A stretch of 54,593 nucleotides of DNA from Phycisphaerae bacterium (GCA_012729675.1 JAAYCR010000043.1:1-54593); one strand, 5' to 3'; shown: positions 16,148 to 24,648, counted from the stretch's first letter. The notes: generated by a model from the sequence alone, not told the origin. Program-made: numbers and translations.

Positions 16148-17304
16148 CCCCGACGACGCTGGAAAAACTCGGTTCCGCCGCCGCACGGCGTCCCGCTCCG
16201 AGCGCCCCCGTGCGCCCGGTGACGGCGCGGCCGCCCGTCGTCTCCGACGTCCGCGTCCGGCAGGCCGACATCATCCTGTTCACCACGCAGCTTTCGGTCA
16301 TGCTCGACAGCGGCGTCGTCCTCAGCGACGCGATGGAAGCGGTCTCCGAACAGATGCACCCCGGCGTCTTCCGCGATGTCCTGCAGGATGTCGCCGCACG
16401 CATCAAAAACGGCGAAAGCTTCTCCTCGGCCTTGAGCATCTATCCGAAGGTCTTCAATACGATGTTCGTCAGCATGGTCAGGGCCTCCGAGGCCACCGGC
16501 AAAATGGGCCACATGCTCGACGTACTCAGCGGCTACCAGAACGCCGACGCCGACACCCGCAAACAGGTCAAAGGCGCGATGATCTACCCGCTCATTATGC
16601 TGCTGATGGCGGTCGCGGCCACCGGCTCGCTGATGTTCTTTGTCCTGCCGCGATTCAGCAAGATTTACGAATCCCGCGGGGCCGCCCTGCCGTTTCTGAC
16701 CCGTATGTTGGTCAATTGCAGCAACCTGCTGGCCGACCCGGAATTTCTGGCGGCCGCGGTCACACTCGCCATACTGGGCTTTTGGGGCCTGTCCACCTGG
16801 AAAAAAACCATACCCGGCCAAAAAACGCTCGATTGGATCAAAATCCGCACCCCCATCTTCGGCCCGATGTTCATCGACGCCGTCATGACCCGCAGTATGC
16901 GGATTTTGGCGACCATGGTCAACACCGGCGTCAACCTGCTCGACGCGCTGGAAGTGATGCGGATGTCCTGCGACAACTACTACTTCAAAACCCTCTGGAA
17001 ACACGCCGACGCCAAGATCCGCGACGGCTGCCAGTTCTCCGACGCCATCCTCATGGCCCCCTACAGCAGCCTGATCGCACCCGGCATCATCCAGATGCTC
17101 CGCGCCGGCGAAAAAAGCGGCAAACTCGGATTCGCCTGCGACCGCGTCTCGGTCTATCTCGAAAAACAGCTTCAAAACTCCATCCGTACCACCACCGCCC
17201 TGATCGAACCCCTCATGATCACTCTCATGGGTCTGATTATCGGCACCATCGCCATCGCCCTGCTCCTGCCCGTCTTCCGAATCTCCAGCGTCATGTCGCA
17301 GTAA
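16144..17304 (+). CDS. Pilus/secretion inner-membrane platform protein (GspF/PilC family)
   Basis: The 386-aa protein starts with an Ala/Pro/Arg-rich tail (about 1-30) and then two copies of the T2SF domain (about 40-165 and 240-365). Typical T2SF features are FTTQLSVMLDSGVVLSDAME and FIDAVMTRSMRILATMVNTG. Membrane segments are at about 155-180, 205-225 and 355-375. It anchors the ATPase and the pseudopilus at the inner membrane. Overlap of 4 bases with the ATPase gene shows coupling. No prepilin peptidase (PilD) or retraction ATPase (PilT) is in the window. Confidence 0.9.
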   Translation: MTPTTLEKLGSAAARRPAPSAPVRPVTARPPVVSDVRVRQADIILFTTQLSVMLDSGVVLSDAMEAVSEQMHPGVFRDVLQDVAARIKNGESFSSALSIYPKVFNTMFVSMVRASEATGKMGHMLDVLSGYQNADADTRKQVKGAMIYPLIMLLMAVAATGSLMFFVLPRFSKIYESRGAALPFLTRMLVNCSNLLADPEFLAAAVTLAILGFWGLSTWKKTIPGQKTLDWIKIRTPIFGPMFIDAVMTRSMRILATMVNTGVNLLDALEVMRMSCDNYYFKTLWKHADAKIRDGCQFSDAILMAPYSSLIAPGIIQMLRAGEKSGKLGFACDRVSVYLEKQLQNSIRTTTALIEPLMITLMGLIIGTIAIALLLPVFRISSVMSQ

Positions 17305-17354
17305 ATATGTAAATCCATTTATCCTGTCAAAAGTCAATCGCGTCAAGACAACCC

Positions 17355-17708
17355 TCATCGCGTCAATTCGTATGTAATCGAATACGAATCCCCGTCAAAC
17401 TCCGTGTTGATCTTATAGCCGGAGTTGTAGAAGATTGACAGCATCGCCTTGTTGATGGGCAGCACCGTCGCATAAAAGCTCTTGACGCCGCGTTCCTTGG
17501 CCACCTTCGTCAGATAATCCAGCAGCAGCGACCCCATCCCCTTGTCCTGCCATTCATCCTGCACGATAAACGCCACCTCGGCCACCATCGTCTTGGGGTC
17601 GAGAAAGTACTGGGCAATCGCGACAATCTCCTCTTCGCCTTCCGGCCCCGGCACCACGCCGACAATCGCCAGGTTCTGGTCATAATCGACATTGGTCAAT
17701 TTCCGCAC
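17355..17708 (-). pseudogene. GNAT acetyltransferase C-terminal remnant
   Basis: The frame (117 aa from a GTG) is the C-terminal acetyl-CoA-binding half of a GNAT acetyltransferase of the protein-acetylating type. The fold core is visible: AIVGVVPG..GEEEIVAIAQYF, then VAFIVQDEWQDKGMGSLLLDYL, the Q/GxGxG/A-like coenzyme A loop, and LPINKAMLSIFYNSGY. The reading frame is similar upstream of the GTG (KEFPHKDV) but a TGA lies directly before that, so the gene is cut off at its 5' side. A second, shorter copy of the last 59 residues is fused to hypE at 18592-18876; the shared DNA is about 184 bp at roughly 92 percent identity by eye. It might still be translated. Confidence 0.75.
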
Positions 17709-17811
17709 GTCTTTGTGCGGAAACTCCTTTCAGCTTGACATTCATAATGGTACAGATATAATCATAAAAACGGCGATTGAATAGGATGAATCTGATTGGG
17801 ACTACATAACA

Positions 17812-18513
17812 ATGAGCTTATGGAGTACGTTTTACTCGGGCAACATAAACCACCTGCAAAATCTCTTGCACACGAATAGTCTGCAAGAAATTGAAAGCGC
17901 CAAGGATATTCAAATGGTGGATTTTTCAGGCGGAGCAACTTGCTTATTTTTGTTGGGTGAAGATTTTGATCCGATTGTTAACCAGATCAAAAAGGAGAAG
18001 GCAGTCCCTTATAATGCATTTTCGGACACATATACGCAAACAATCTGGGGCAGCACGGAGCCGGATTCGGAATATCACGCGGTCATCCTTGATCCGGAAT
18101 TTATCCGTATGCTCGGCAGCCTAAACAATGACTCTATCGACTGCATTAACAGGCTCATTTGTGCCAAACGCTCACAAGAGAATGCATCGCTCCAAAAAAT
18201 GATACGATCTAACAGAGCGATGGACACAATCAAAAACGAAGTGTTATTTGCGGTGTTACCGGTTGCATTGTCCATAGGTATTCTAACAAGCGATGTATCG
18301 CTTAATGTCAAAATTCTTGTTCCAATTATGTCATTTGGAATTTTTTACGGGTTGAGATTTTGCGTTGTTCATTGGTTGAATTCCGGTAGAAAAATAAATC
18401 AATCCCCTCATCCTAACAGGCATGATTGGACTGAACAACTTATTGAGTTGCGCAATTTCGCCAATGCCGCAGCGGACAAAAATGAAAGCATCATCTATTT
18501 GTCTTCGCTGTGA
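17812..18513 (+). CDS. Unknown protein with two C-terminal membrane segments
   Basis: I do not recognise this 233-aa protein. The first 140 residues look soluble and acidic, with no known motif. Two hydrophobic segments follow (about 143-165 and 170-190: VLFAVLPVALSIGILT and ILVPIMSFGIFYGLRF), then a short polar tail. The gene is more AT-rich than its neighbours and lies between two copies of a GNAT fragment, facing the opposite way. This suggests recently acquired DNA inserted in the region where hypE and the GNAT gene were broken. Confidence 0.6.
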   Translation: MSLWSTFYSGNINHLQNLLHTNSLQEIESAKDIQMVDFSGGATCLFLLGEDFDPIVNQIKKEKAVPYNAFSDTYTQTIWGSTEPDSEYHAVILDPEFIRMLGSLNNDSIDCINRLICAKRSQENASLQKMIRSNRAMDTIKNEVLFAVLPVALSIGILTSDVSLNVKILVPIMSFGIFYGLRFCVVHWLNSGRKINQSPHPNRHDWTEQLIELRNFANAAADKNESIIYLSSL

Positions 18514-18591
18514 TTGCGGTAATCGCATATGGCCGCGTCTTTCCGCCAACAGGGCCATATAGTGAAGGTTTTAGGAGTTTTTAACCTTCTG

Positions 18592-18876
18592 TTATCGCGT
18601 CAATTCGTATGTAATCGAGTATGAGTCCCCGTCAAACTCTGTGTTGATCTTGTAGCCGGAGTTGTAGAAGATTGACAGCATCGCCTTGTTGATGGGCAGC
18701 ACCGTCGCATAGAAGGTCTTGACGCCGCGTTCCATGGCGATCTTGGTCAGGTAGTCCAGCAGCAGCGAGCCCATCGCCGTATTGGCAAACCGCGGCACGA
18801 TGAGCCGACCGATCAGCTCGGCCATCAGCCGCCCGCCCCCGCCATGCGCCAGCATTACTTTTCTTTGTTCCGCCAT
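18592..18876 (-). pseudogene. hypE: hypE remnant fused to a GNAT C-terminus
   Basis: The 94-aa frame is a chimera. Residues 1-34 (MAEQRKVMLAHGGGGRLM...VPRFANTA) are the N-terminus of HypE: LAHGGGGRLM and LIVPRF are the conserved first strand and helix. Residues 35-94 (MGSLLLDYLTKIAMERG...) match the C-terminal end of the GNAT fragment at 17355. A good ribosome binding site (CGAGGAG) precedes the ATG. Normal HypE has about 335 residues and dehydrates the carbamoyl group from HypF to cyanide. About 300 residues with the ATP-binding and C-terminal Cys are missing, so it cannot do this. hypC and hypD lie upstream in the usual hypC-hypD-hypE order. Confidence 0.85.
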
Positions 18877-18897
18877 TACTCCTCGTTCAAATTATTT

Positions 18898-18963
18898 TAA
18901 CCTTGAAGTACATGAAGGGTATGAAGAAATTTTATTTAAAAAACTTCATGCTCTTCATGGTAG
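18898..18963. repeat. ATGAAG-type imperfect palindrome
   Basis: This is a third copy of the ATGAAG element, here starting TAACCTTGAAGTACATGAAG and ending CTTCATGCTCTTCATGGTAG. It lies in the 91-bp spacer between hypD and the hypE remnant. Confidence 0.72.
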
Positions 18964-18967
18964 ATCT

Positions 18968-20035
18968 TTATTTTATACCGTATTTGAACCATGCCGAGCA
19001 GGCGCCTTCGGTGCTGACCATACAGGGGCCGACGGGCGAGTCGGGGGTGCATTTTTTGCCGAACAGGCCGCATTGCGGCGGATCGATCAGGCCGCACAGC
19101 ACCCGGCCGCACAGGCAGCCAGCCGGTTCTTCCGTCGGCACCTCGGCAAAGCCGAAGCGTTTGAGGGCGTCGAAACGGCTGAATTCGTCTTTGAGCCGCA
19201 AGGATGCGCCGGGGATCACGCCCAGGCCGCGCCACGGGCCGTCCCACGTCTCGAAATACTCATCCATCAACTGCAAGGCGACGGGGTTGCCCTGATTTTT
19301 GACCGCCGCCCCATAGACCGACTCGACCTGGGGTTTTTGGTCGGCAATCTGGGTACAGATTCGGGCGATGCCCTCCAGAATCTGCCCGGCCTCAAAGCCC
19401 GCCACGACGCATGGGCGGCCGAACTGCTCGACGATGGGGGTGTAGGCGTCGGCGCCGATGATGACGCTGACATGGCCGGGGCAGAGGAAGGCGTCGATCT
19501 TGTCGTTGCGTGCGCTCAGGAGCGCGGCCATCGCGGGCACGACGATCTTGTGGCCGCAGATGATGCAGAAATTGTCCAACCCCTCGGCCTGGGCCTGGCG
19601 GAGCGCGACGGCCGTCGGCGGCGTGGTCGTCTCAAAGCCGACCGCGACGAACACCACCGTCTTGTCGGGGTGCTTGCGGGCCAGGGCAAGGGCGTGGTCG
19701 GAGCTGAAGACGACCTTGACGTTGCCGCGGTGCTGCGTCTCCAGCGAGCCGCCGGCGCCGGGCACGCGAATCATATCGCCGTAGGTGGCGATGAGGCAGT
19801 CATCCCGCTGCGCCAGTTCGATGACCACGTCAATCATGCCCTGATCGGTCACGCACACCGGACAGCCCGGCCCGGAGAGCATCTTGAGCGACTTGGGCAG
19901 CATTGAGCGGATGCCGTGGCGAAACAGCGAAACGGTATGCGTGCCGCAGACTTCCATAATCTGAATCGGCCGCCCCGCCTTGTCGCAGGCCGCCTCGATC
20001 TGCTCACGTGCAGTCAGTATTCGTTCAATCGACAT
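18968..20035 (-). CDS. hypD: Hydrogenase maturation protein HypD
   Basis: HypD is an iron-sulfur scaffold that, with HypC, carries Fe(CN)2CO for [NiFe]-hydrogenase. I choose ATG 20035 (355 aa), with GAGGG upstream; the longer start at 20080 is less likely. Family motifs present: IMEVCGTHTVSLFRHGIRSMLP, LSGPGCPVC, VGFETTTPPTA, and a C-terminal Cys-rich part (CLCGRVLCGL..C...C...C) for the [4Fe-4S] cluster. Length is normal. hypC lies 100 bp upstream and the hypE remnant follows, so the operon order is hypC-hypD-(hypE). Confidence 0.95.
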   Translation of the reverse strand: MSIERILTAREQIEAACDKAGRPIQIMEVCGTHTVSLFRHGIRSMLPKSLKMLSGPGCPVCVTDQGMIDVVIELAQRDDCLIATYGDMIRVPGAGGSLETQHRGNVKVVFSSDHALALARKHPDKTVVFVAVGFETTTPPTAVALRQAQAEGLDNFCIICGHKIVVPAMAALLSARNDKIDAFLCPGHVSVIIGADAYTPIVEQFGRPCVVAGFEAGQILEGIARICTQIADQKPQVESVYGAAVKNQGNPVALQLMDEYFETWDGPWRGLGVIPGASLRLKDEFSRFDALKRFGFAEVPTEEPAGCLCGRVLCGLIDPPQCGLFGKKCTPDSPVGPCMVSTEGACSAWFKYGIK

Positions 20036-20059
20036 TGTAAAACCCTCAATTAATCGCAG

Positions 20060-20130
20060 CACGGGCTGTTTGTAGTACAAGCTTTAGCTTGTTTGTAAGC
20101 CATAACACACTAAAGTGTGAACTACAAACG
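20060..20130. repeat. CTTTAG-centred hairpin pair
   Basis: ACAAGCTTTAGCTTGT and CACACTAAAGTGTG are two small hairpins flanked by GTAGT and ACTACAAAC sequences, an inverted pair of the TAAAG element family. The region fills the hypC-hypD spacer. Confidence 0.5.
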
Positions 20131-20135
20131 CCTTT

Positions 20136-20381
20136 TTACTTTTCACTTTTACCTTTTCTCTCGGCTTCCATCGCGGCGATCTGTTCAAACAGCTCCCACG
20201 TCTTGGCCGCTTCGTCTTCATCGACCTTGGCAATCGCATACCCGGCGTGAATCAGCACGATATCGCCGACTTCCACCTCCGGCGTCAGCGTAATGCGAAT
20301 CTCCCACCGATTGCCCATCGCATCCGCAACCGCCTTGTCGCCGTCTTTTTCAATAATCCTCGCAGGAACCGCTAAACACAT
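20136..20381 (-). CDS. hypC: Hydrogenase maturation chaperone HypC
   Basis: This is an 81-aa HypC/HybG family protein. The N-terminus MCLAVPARI has the essential Cys2 that binds the iron unit with HypD. VGDIVLIHAGYAIAKVDEDEA is the second family motif. Length is normal. The gene is followed by hypD and preceded by a 380-bp spacer containing a MITE-like element, so any promoter upstream is in or beyond that element. Confidence 0.95.
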   Translation of the reverse strand: MCLAVPARIIEKDGDKAVADAMGNRWEIRITLTPEVEVGDIVLIHAGYAIAKVDEDEAAKTWELFEQIAAMEAERKGKSEK

Positions 20382-20510
20382 CGTATATCCTTTGGATAAG
20401 ATTCTAAATTTTAAGCACTAAATTCTAAACAAGATCAAATGTCAAAAAAATAAAAGATTGTTGACGTCCCTAAGGTTGGGGACGCGACTGTTATCTTATC
20501 TGTTCATTTT

Positions 20511-20734
20511 GAAAATTCAATGACCGCTTTGCGGTCAAACAATAATATCCCCGGGTGAACAAAGTGAATCCGGGGTAAGCACCCCCCATTTCTTGACCCT
20601 GAAAGGGTCAAACAAGGCCTTTCAACCCCTACAGGGTTGAGGGGGTACCGGGTCACTGACCCCGGGTTTCGGCCTTAACGGCCTACACCCGGGGCTATTA
20701 TTGTTCAACCCCTTGACGGGGTTATCGAATTTTC
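20511..20734. mobile_element. MITE-like element with 46-bp terminal inverted repeats
   Basis: The left end GAAAATTCAATGACCGC... and the right end, read on the other strand, GAAAATTCGATAACCCC..., match over about 46 bp through AAACAATAATA and CCCCGGGT. Inside are several stacked hairpins: GGTCA/TGACC, CAACCC/GGGTTG and CCCGGGT/ACCCGGG. The length is 224 bp and there is no open frame. It carries no transposase gene, so it would depend on a partner elsewhere. I saw no convincing target duplication. Position is the spacer before hypC, beyond the small DUF4240-like gene. Confidence 0.6.
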
Positions 20735-20761
20735 ATTATTTCATCGTGCCCACCATCTTTG

Positions 20762-21379
20762 CTAACAAAATTTTTCAAAAAGCCGAGGGCAAATTCTCTT
20801 CATTGATTCAGGACTGTCTTCTTTCCAGTTGAATTCTATGGCTGGATATTTCCCTTCACGTGTAGTAAAATTGTCATAATCGATAAATTCATATAGATCC
20901 TTGCCGGCATTCCTTTCAAATGCCTGCAAAGCTACATACCAAAAAGACTCGAAATCATATAAATCTCGGCCATCGACTACTTCGTCTATCAATAAATCAG
21001 GATTTTGTTTGGCTTTTTTATATGTACTTTCACCTCGTGAAATGAGCCAACACCTGAAGTATTCAAAATAATCATCCGAGCAACCTCCATTCATAATATA
21101 TGCAGCACACCACATTTCAGAAGTATATGTGTCGTATAATAATTTGTCAGTTCTTAAACGAAAACCAATAATTTCTTCAAGAGATAATTTCTGTAATTCA
21201 TTTATGAGCCAAGATTCTTGATCATCTTGGCTTTTTGATTTATTCAAGGAAATTTGTATAATATTCCAAAATTGCCCTTCATTCATCATTCTGCTTGTTT
21301 TGCTGGTCAATGATAAATCGAGCAATTCCCTTTTGCTCTGTTCTGTTTTTTTACCAAAAAATTTGTCGAATAGTCCCAT
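20762..21379 (-). CDS. DUF4240-like protein
   Basis: This 205-aa soluble protein has FWNIIQISLNKSKSQDDQE, LQKLSLEEIIGFRLRTDKLLYDTY, and WCAAYIMNGGCSDDYFEYFRCWLISRG. This arrangement matches the DUF4240 family, found alone or with toxin/immunity type loci; the function is unknown. It is AT-rich compared with the surrounding hyp genes, and starts only 14 bases after the hypF stop, so it is co-transcribed and possibly a late insertion into the hyp operon. Confidence 0.72.
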   Translation of the reverse strand: MGLFDKFFGKKTEQSKRELLDLSLTSKTSRMMNEGQFWNIIQISLNKSKSQDDQESWLINELQKLSLEEIIGFRLRTDKLLYDTYTSEMWCAAYIMNGGCSDDYFEYFRCWLISRGESTYKKAKQNPDLLIDEVVDGRDLYDFESFWYVALQAFERNAGKDLYEFIDYDNFTTREGKYPAIEFNWKEDSPESMKRICPRLFEKFC

Positions 21380-21393
21380 TTTTTACTCTTTTT

Positions 21394-23712
21394 TCACTTT
21401 CGACTTTCAATTTCTATAATCGCCGCCGCTATTGCCGCTTGGCCGAGGGCGATGCCGCCGTCGTTGGCGGGGATGCGGCGTTTCCATAATACACGAAAAC
21501 CGTCGGCTTTCAAACGCTTTATCACCCGCTCGGCCAAGTAGCGGTTGCAGAAGACCCCGCCGCTCAGGGCCGCGGTGTCGATGCCGGTGGCCGTGCGGGC
21601 TTTCGTTGCCCACGCCAGCAGGGCCTGACAGACGGTGTTGTGAAACCGCGTCGCCATCGTCGCTTTGTCCGTGCCCTGCCGCACATCCCGAATAATCCCC
21701 TCGATCACCGGCTCATATCGCCACAGCCAAACCTCACCGGGCGACTGCGCGAATTCGACCGGATAGGCCGTGTCATCACCCTGCCGCGTCAGCGCCTCCA
21801 GCGCCATCGGCAGTTCGGCCTCAAAGCGATTGCACGTGCCGACGCCGATCAGCGCCGCGGCCGCATCAAACAGCCGCCCCAGGCTCGACGCAGGTGTGGT
21901 GTTTAGCCCCTTCTCGATCTGACTGCAAATCATCCGCAGCTTTTGTTCGTCCGGCTCAATGCGTTTGAGCAGGTCGAGATTTTCCTCGATGGCCTCAAAC
22001 CGCCCTTTCGCCGACAACAGCCCGACCAGCGGGCGAATCGCCTCCTTCGCCGCCTTGTCGCCCCCGGCCAACGGAAAATACGCCAGTTGCCCGAACTGCG
22101 AAAACTCCGTCAGTGATGCAATCAGGCACTCACAGCCCCAGATCGCCCCGTCCGTGCCGTACCCCGTTCCGTCGGCAACCAGTCCGATGACCGGCCCGGC
22201 GTGGTTGTATTCGGCCAGGGCCGAAGCCACGTGCGCCCAGTGATGCTGCACGCGAATCAGCGGCTGGATGTTCAAGTTCTCGGCAAAATGGGATGACAGA
22301 TACCCCGGATGCAGATCGCAGACCACCGCCTCCGGCCGCGCATCGAACAACTGCTGAAAATGCTCCACCGACCGCACATAGTGTCGATACGCCCGACCTT
22401 CCGCCAAGTCACCGATATGTTCGCTCAGCAAATACTGATCGCCCTTGAGAAAACAAAACGTATTCTTCAAATCCGCCCCCGCCGCGAAGATCACCCGCTC
22501 GCTCGGCGTGCTGCGTATCAGCGACGCCGGCACAAATCCCCGCGCCCGCCGCAGCAGTGCCGTCCCGCTATCGACCACCTGCACCACCGAATCGTCCGTC
22601 TGGCGATAGATCTCCCGGTCGTGCAGCAGGAACGCATCCGCAACCTCGCCCAGTTCTTCGACCGCCTGCGCATTGTCGCAGATCAGCGGCTCTTCGGAAA
22701 AATTGGCGCTGGTCATCACCAGCACCGAAACGCCCGCTTCGGCAAACAGCAGATAATGCAGGGGCGTATAACAGAGCATAAACCCGAATCGATTGGTCCC
22801 TTCCGCCACAGAGGGCGCAATGGCCGCATCGGACAGCTTATCCAGCAGCACAATCGGCCGCTCGGCGCTTTCCAACAGCGTCCGTCCCGCCGCATCCACC
22901 GCTGCATACCGCGCGACCGTCTCGATATCCGCCGCCATCATCGCAAACGGCTTGGCCTGCCGCCGCTTGCGCTGCCGCAGCCGCCCTACCGCTGCCTCAT
23001 TGAGTGCATCAGCCGCCAGATGAAACCCGCCGATGCCCTTGATCGCCACAATTTTTCCCTCGCGCAGCAGCGCCGCCGCCTGCGCGATCGCCCCGTCCGA
23101 ATCGCCGGCCACCTCCACCCCCGCCGCATCCGCCAGCCACACCCGCGGCCCGCAGGCCGGGCACGCCACCGGCTGGGCGTGAAACCGCCGGTCGGCCACA
23201 TCCTCATACTGCCCCCGGCAGCGATCACACAGCGCAAAGTCCGCCATCGTCGTATTCGGCCGGTCATAGGGAATCCGCTTGATGATGCTGTATCGCGGCC
23301 CGCAGTGCGTACAGGTGATGAACGGATAGCGATACCAATAATCCCCCGCATCCCGCATCTCCGCCAGACACGCCTGGCAGACCGCTGTATCCGGCGTGAC
23401 GCCCGCCGTCGGCCGGCCGGCCGCGTCGCTGTGAATAATTCGAAACTCCGTCTCGCCCTCGGCTAAAGGAAGTTCCTTGGCCTCAAACCCGCTGATCTCC
23501 AGCAGCCGCGGCCGCCCCGGCAGGCCGGGCACCTGAATATAGGCCATCATTCCCGCAACCGCCGCATCGTCGCCCTGCACCTCGATCCGCACCCCGGCCG
23601 TATCATTCCGCACAAAGCCAGTCAGGCCGCGCTGCTGCGCCAGCCGCACCACCCACGGCCGACATCCCACTCCTTGGACACGCCCCCGAAGCTCAAATCG
23701 CATTCGTCTCAT
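21394..23712 (-). CDS. hypF: Carbamoyltransferase HypF
   Basis: HypF makes carbamoyl-AMP from carbamoyl phosphate and transfers the carbamoyl group to the C-terminal Cys of HypE. The 772-aa protein has the usual order: acylphosphatase domain (1-90, GRVQGVGCRPWV), double zinc finger (108-185: CQAC..C.HC..CDRC..CPAC), a YrdC-like domain (about 195-375, IVAIKGIGGFHLAADA), and a Kae1-like carbamoyl transferase (about 400-765) with VQHHWAHVAS, LVADGTGYGTDGAIWG and ALSGGVFCNRYL. VQHHWAH replaces the more common HHHAH. Length is normal. It looks intact, but its substrate HypE is broken in this window. Confidence 0.95.
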   Translation of the reverse strand: MRRMRFELRGRVQGVGCRPWVVRLAQQRGLTGFVRNDTAGVRIEVQGDDAAVAGMMAYIQVPGLPGRPRLLEISGFEAKELPLAEGETEFRIIHSDAAGRPTAGVTPDTAVCQACLAEMRDAGDYWYRYPFITCTHCGPRYSIIKRIPYDRPNTTMADFALCDRCRGQYEDVADRRFHAQPVACPACGPRVWLADAAGVEVAGDSDGAIAQAAALLREGKIVAIKGIGGFHLAADALNEAAVGRLRQRKRRQAKPFAMMAADIETVARYAAVDAAGRTLLESAERPIVLLDKLSDAAIAPSVAEGTNRFGFMLCYTPLHYLLFAEAGVSVLVMTSANFSEEPLICDNAQAVEELGEVADAFLLHDREIYRQTDDSVVQVVDSGTALLRRARGFVPASLIRSTPSERVIFAAGADLKNTFCFLKGDQYLLSEHIGDLAEGRAYRHYVRSVEHFQQLFDARPEAVVCDLHPGYLSSHFAENLNIQPLIRVQHHWAHVASALAEYNHAGPVIGLVADGTGYGTDGAIWGCECLIASLTEFSQFGQLAYFPLAGGDKAAKEAIRPLVGLLSAKGRFEAIEENLDLLKRIEPDEQKLRMICSQIEKGLNTTPASSLGRLFDAAAALIGVGTCNRFEAELPMALEALTRQGDDTAYPVEFAQSPGEVWLWRYEPVIEGIIRDVRQGTDKATMATRFHNTVCQALLAWATKARTATGIDTAALSGGVFCNRYLAERVIKRLKADGFRVLWKRRIPANDGGIALGQAAIAAAIIEIESRK

Positions 23713-23838
23713 TGCAAAAAAAATCCAAAAAATTTAAGGTATCATTAATTTATCGTCTTATAATATCACAAATTCAGTCAAAATTAACGCACATTATTGA
23801 AAATTTTAATAATTTCTTAATCTTTTATTTTTATTTAC

Positions 23839-23867
23839 TTGAAATCCCCTGCTTCCCGTGTTATACT
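23839..23867 (+). promoter_or_regulatory. Sigma-70-type promoter reading right
   Basis: TTGAAA and TATACT are separated by exactly 17 bases. Start of transcription is expected near 23874. It is followed by a ribosome-binding-like GGGGG and a 24-codon open frame at 23909. No convincing gene is known downstream. Confidence 0.6.
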
Positions 23868-24276
23868 AAACCTTAGAATCGAATAACAAAACTGCTTGGG
23901 GGCAGACAATGATAACCGACAAAAAAACAAGACGGTATTACGAAACGACGGAAGCGGGGCGCGGCCCGCCGGGAAAACAATGAGAACTGTATCTCCTGTT
24001 TACCGCACTTATCTTACTGGAAAAACAATGAACCTCGACCCAAAAAATAAAAATGGCAAGAACACACCACCACCACATACCCTACGATTGATGCGGGGGC
24101 CGCCGGATATGGACAAAAAGTATGATGTCTTTTGCCCTCTTTGCGCGACCCTCGCGCCTTTTGCATTATTACACTTCCCTCTTTTTCCCGTTCATTCCAG
24201 TATTCAGTCGCAAAATATGTCCGTGCCTGACCGCGTTGATCCCGTTGTATGTCGCTCGATGTTTCGCTCTCGGCGC
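23868..24276 (+). other. Expressed-looking region without a recognised gene
   Basis: A good promoter (23839-23867) leads into GGGGGC and ATG 23909, a 24-codon frame whose TGA overlaps the ATG of a second frame (23980-24321) by ATGA. The second frame is 113 codons and has a CPLC motif, but no recognisable family, and it overlaps the terminator of the opposite gene. It may be a small RNA, a short peptide gene with a frameshift, or noise. Confidence 0.3.
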
Positions 24277-24310
24277 AAAAAAACAGGCCCGCTTCATTCA
24301 GCAGACCTGT
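24277..24310 (-). terminator. Intrinsic terminator of the cold-shock gene
   Basis: On the minus strand ACAGGTCTGC, loop, GCGGGCCTGT forms a 10-bp stem with two G-U pairs and is followed by TTTTTTT. It lies 33 bases after the stop of the cold-shock gene. Confidence 0.85.
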
Positions 24311-24343
24311 ATCGCATGTAACACCGCGATCCAAAGTGAAATT

Positions 24344-24547
24344 TTAGCAAGGTTTGACGTCTGTTGCTTCCATCCCTTTCTTGCCCTGTGTCGCTTGATA
24401 CTCCACCTTCTGGCCGTCTTGCAACGTCCGGAAGCCTTTGGCTGCGATGTTGGTGTGATGCACGAACAGGTCATCGCCGCCTTCATCGGGAGTAATGAAT
24501 CCAAAACCCTTCTTCTCGTTAAACCACTTTACTGTACCAACACTCAC
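24344..24547 (-). CDS. Cold-shock protein (CspA family)
   Basis: This is a 67-aa single cold-shock domain, an RNA/single-stranded DNA chaperone. RNP1 KGFGFI and RNP2 DLFVHHT are present, and [15 protein letters not shown] is the standard start. The true start is GTG 24547, with AAGGAG 7 bases upstream; a longer frame exists but adds non-homologous residues. A TTGACA...TTTATT promoter lies 100 bases upstream with an approximately 90-base leader, as is usual for csp genes, and an intrinsic terminator follows. Confidence 0.93.
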   Translation of the reverse strand: MSVGTVKWFNEKKGFGFITPDEGGDDLFVHHTNIAAKGFRTLQDGQKVEYQATQGKKGMEATDVKPC

Positions 24548-24648
24548 ATGACACTCCTTGGGCCATGCGGCCCGCTTTGCCAAATTCCCCTCAATCTCTA
24601 TTAAAGGCCGTTCCAGAGGGATGAAAACGACCTTCTAACACAAATACA

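Noticed and set aside
16104-17312. 402-aa plus-strand frame overlapping gspF
   Set aside because: It overlaps gspF in another frame and has low-complexity Arg/Pro composition.
15952-17358. 468-aa open frame antisense to the gspE/gspF genes
   Set aside because: The plus-strand genes have full family motifs and 4-base overlap; the antisense frame is a shadow of GC-rich codon bias.
18782-19906. 374-aa plus-strand frame opposite hypD
   Set aside because: hypD on the minus strand has all family motifs; the plus frame is antisense.
20461-20486. GTCC..GGGAC hairpin as a hypC terminator
   Set aside because: It lies upstream of hypC rather than downstream and has no T-run; treated as part of the repeat-rich spacer.
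22309-23466. 385-aa plus-strand frame opposite hypF
   Set aside because: Arg-rich antisense shadow of the hypF gene.
23980-24321. CPLC motif frame as a real zinc-ribbon protein
   Set aside because: Only one Cys pair, no family pattern, overlaps the csp terminator; listed only as an uncertain region.
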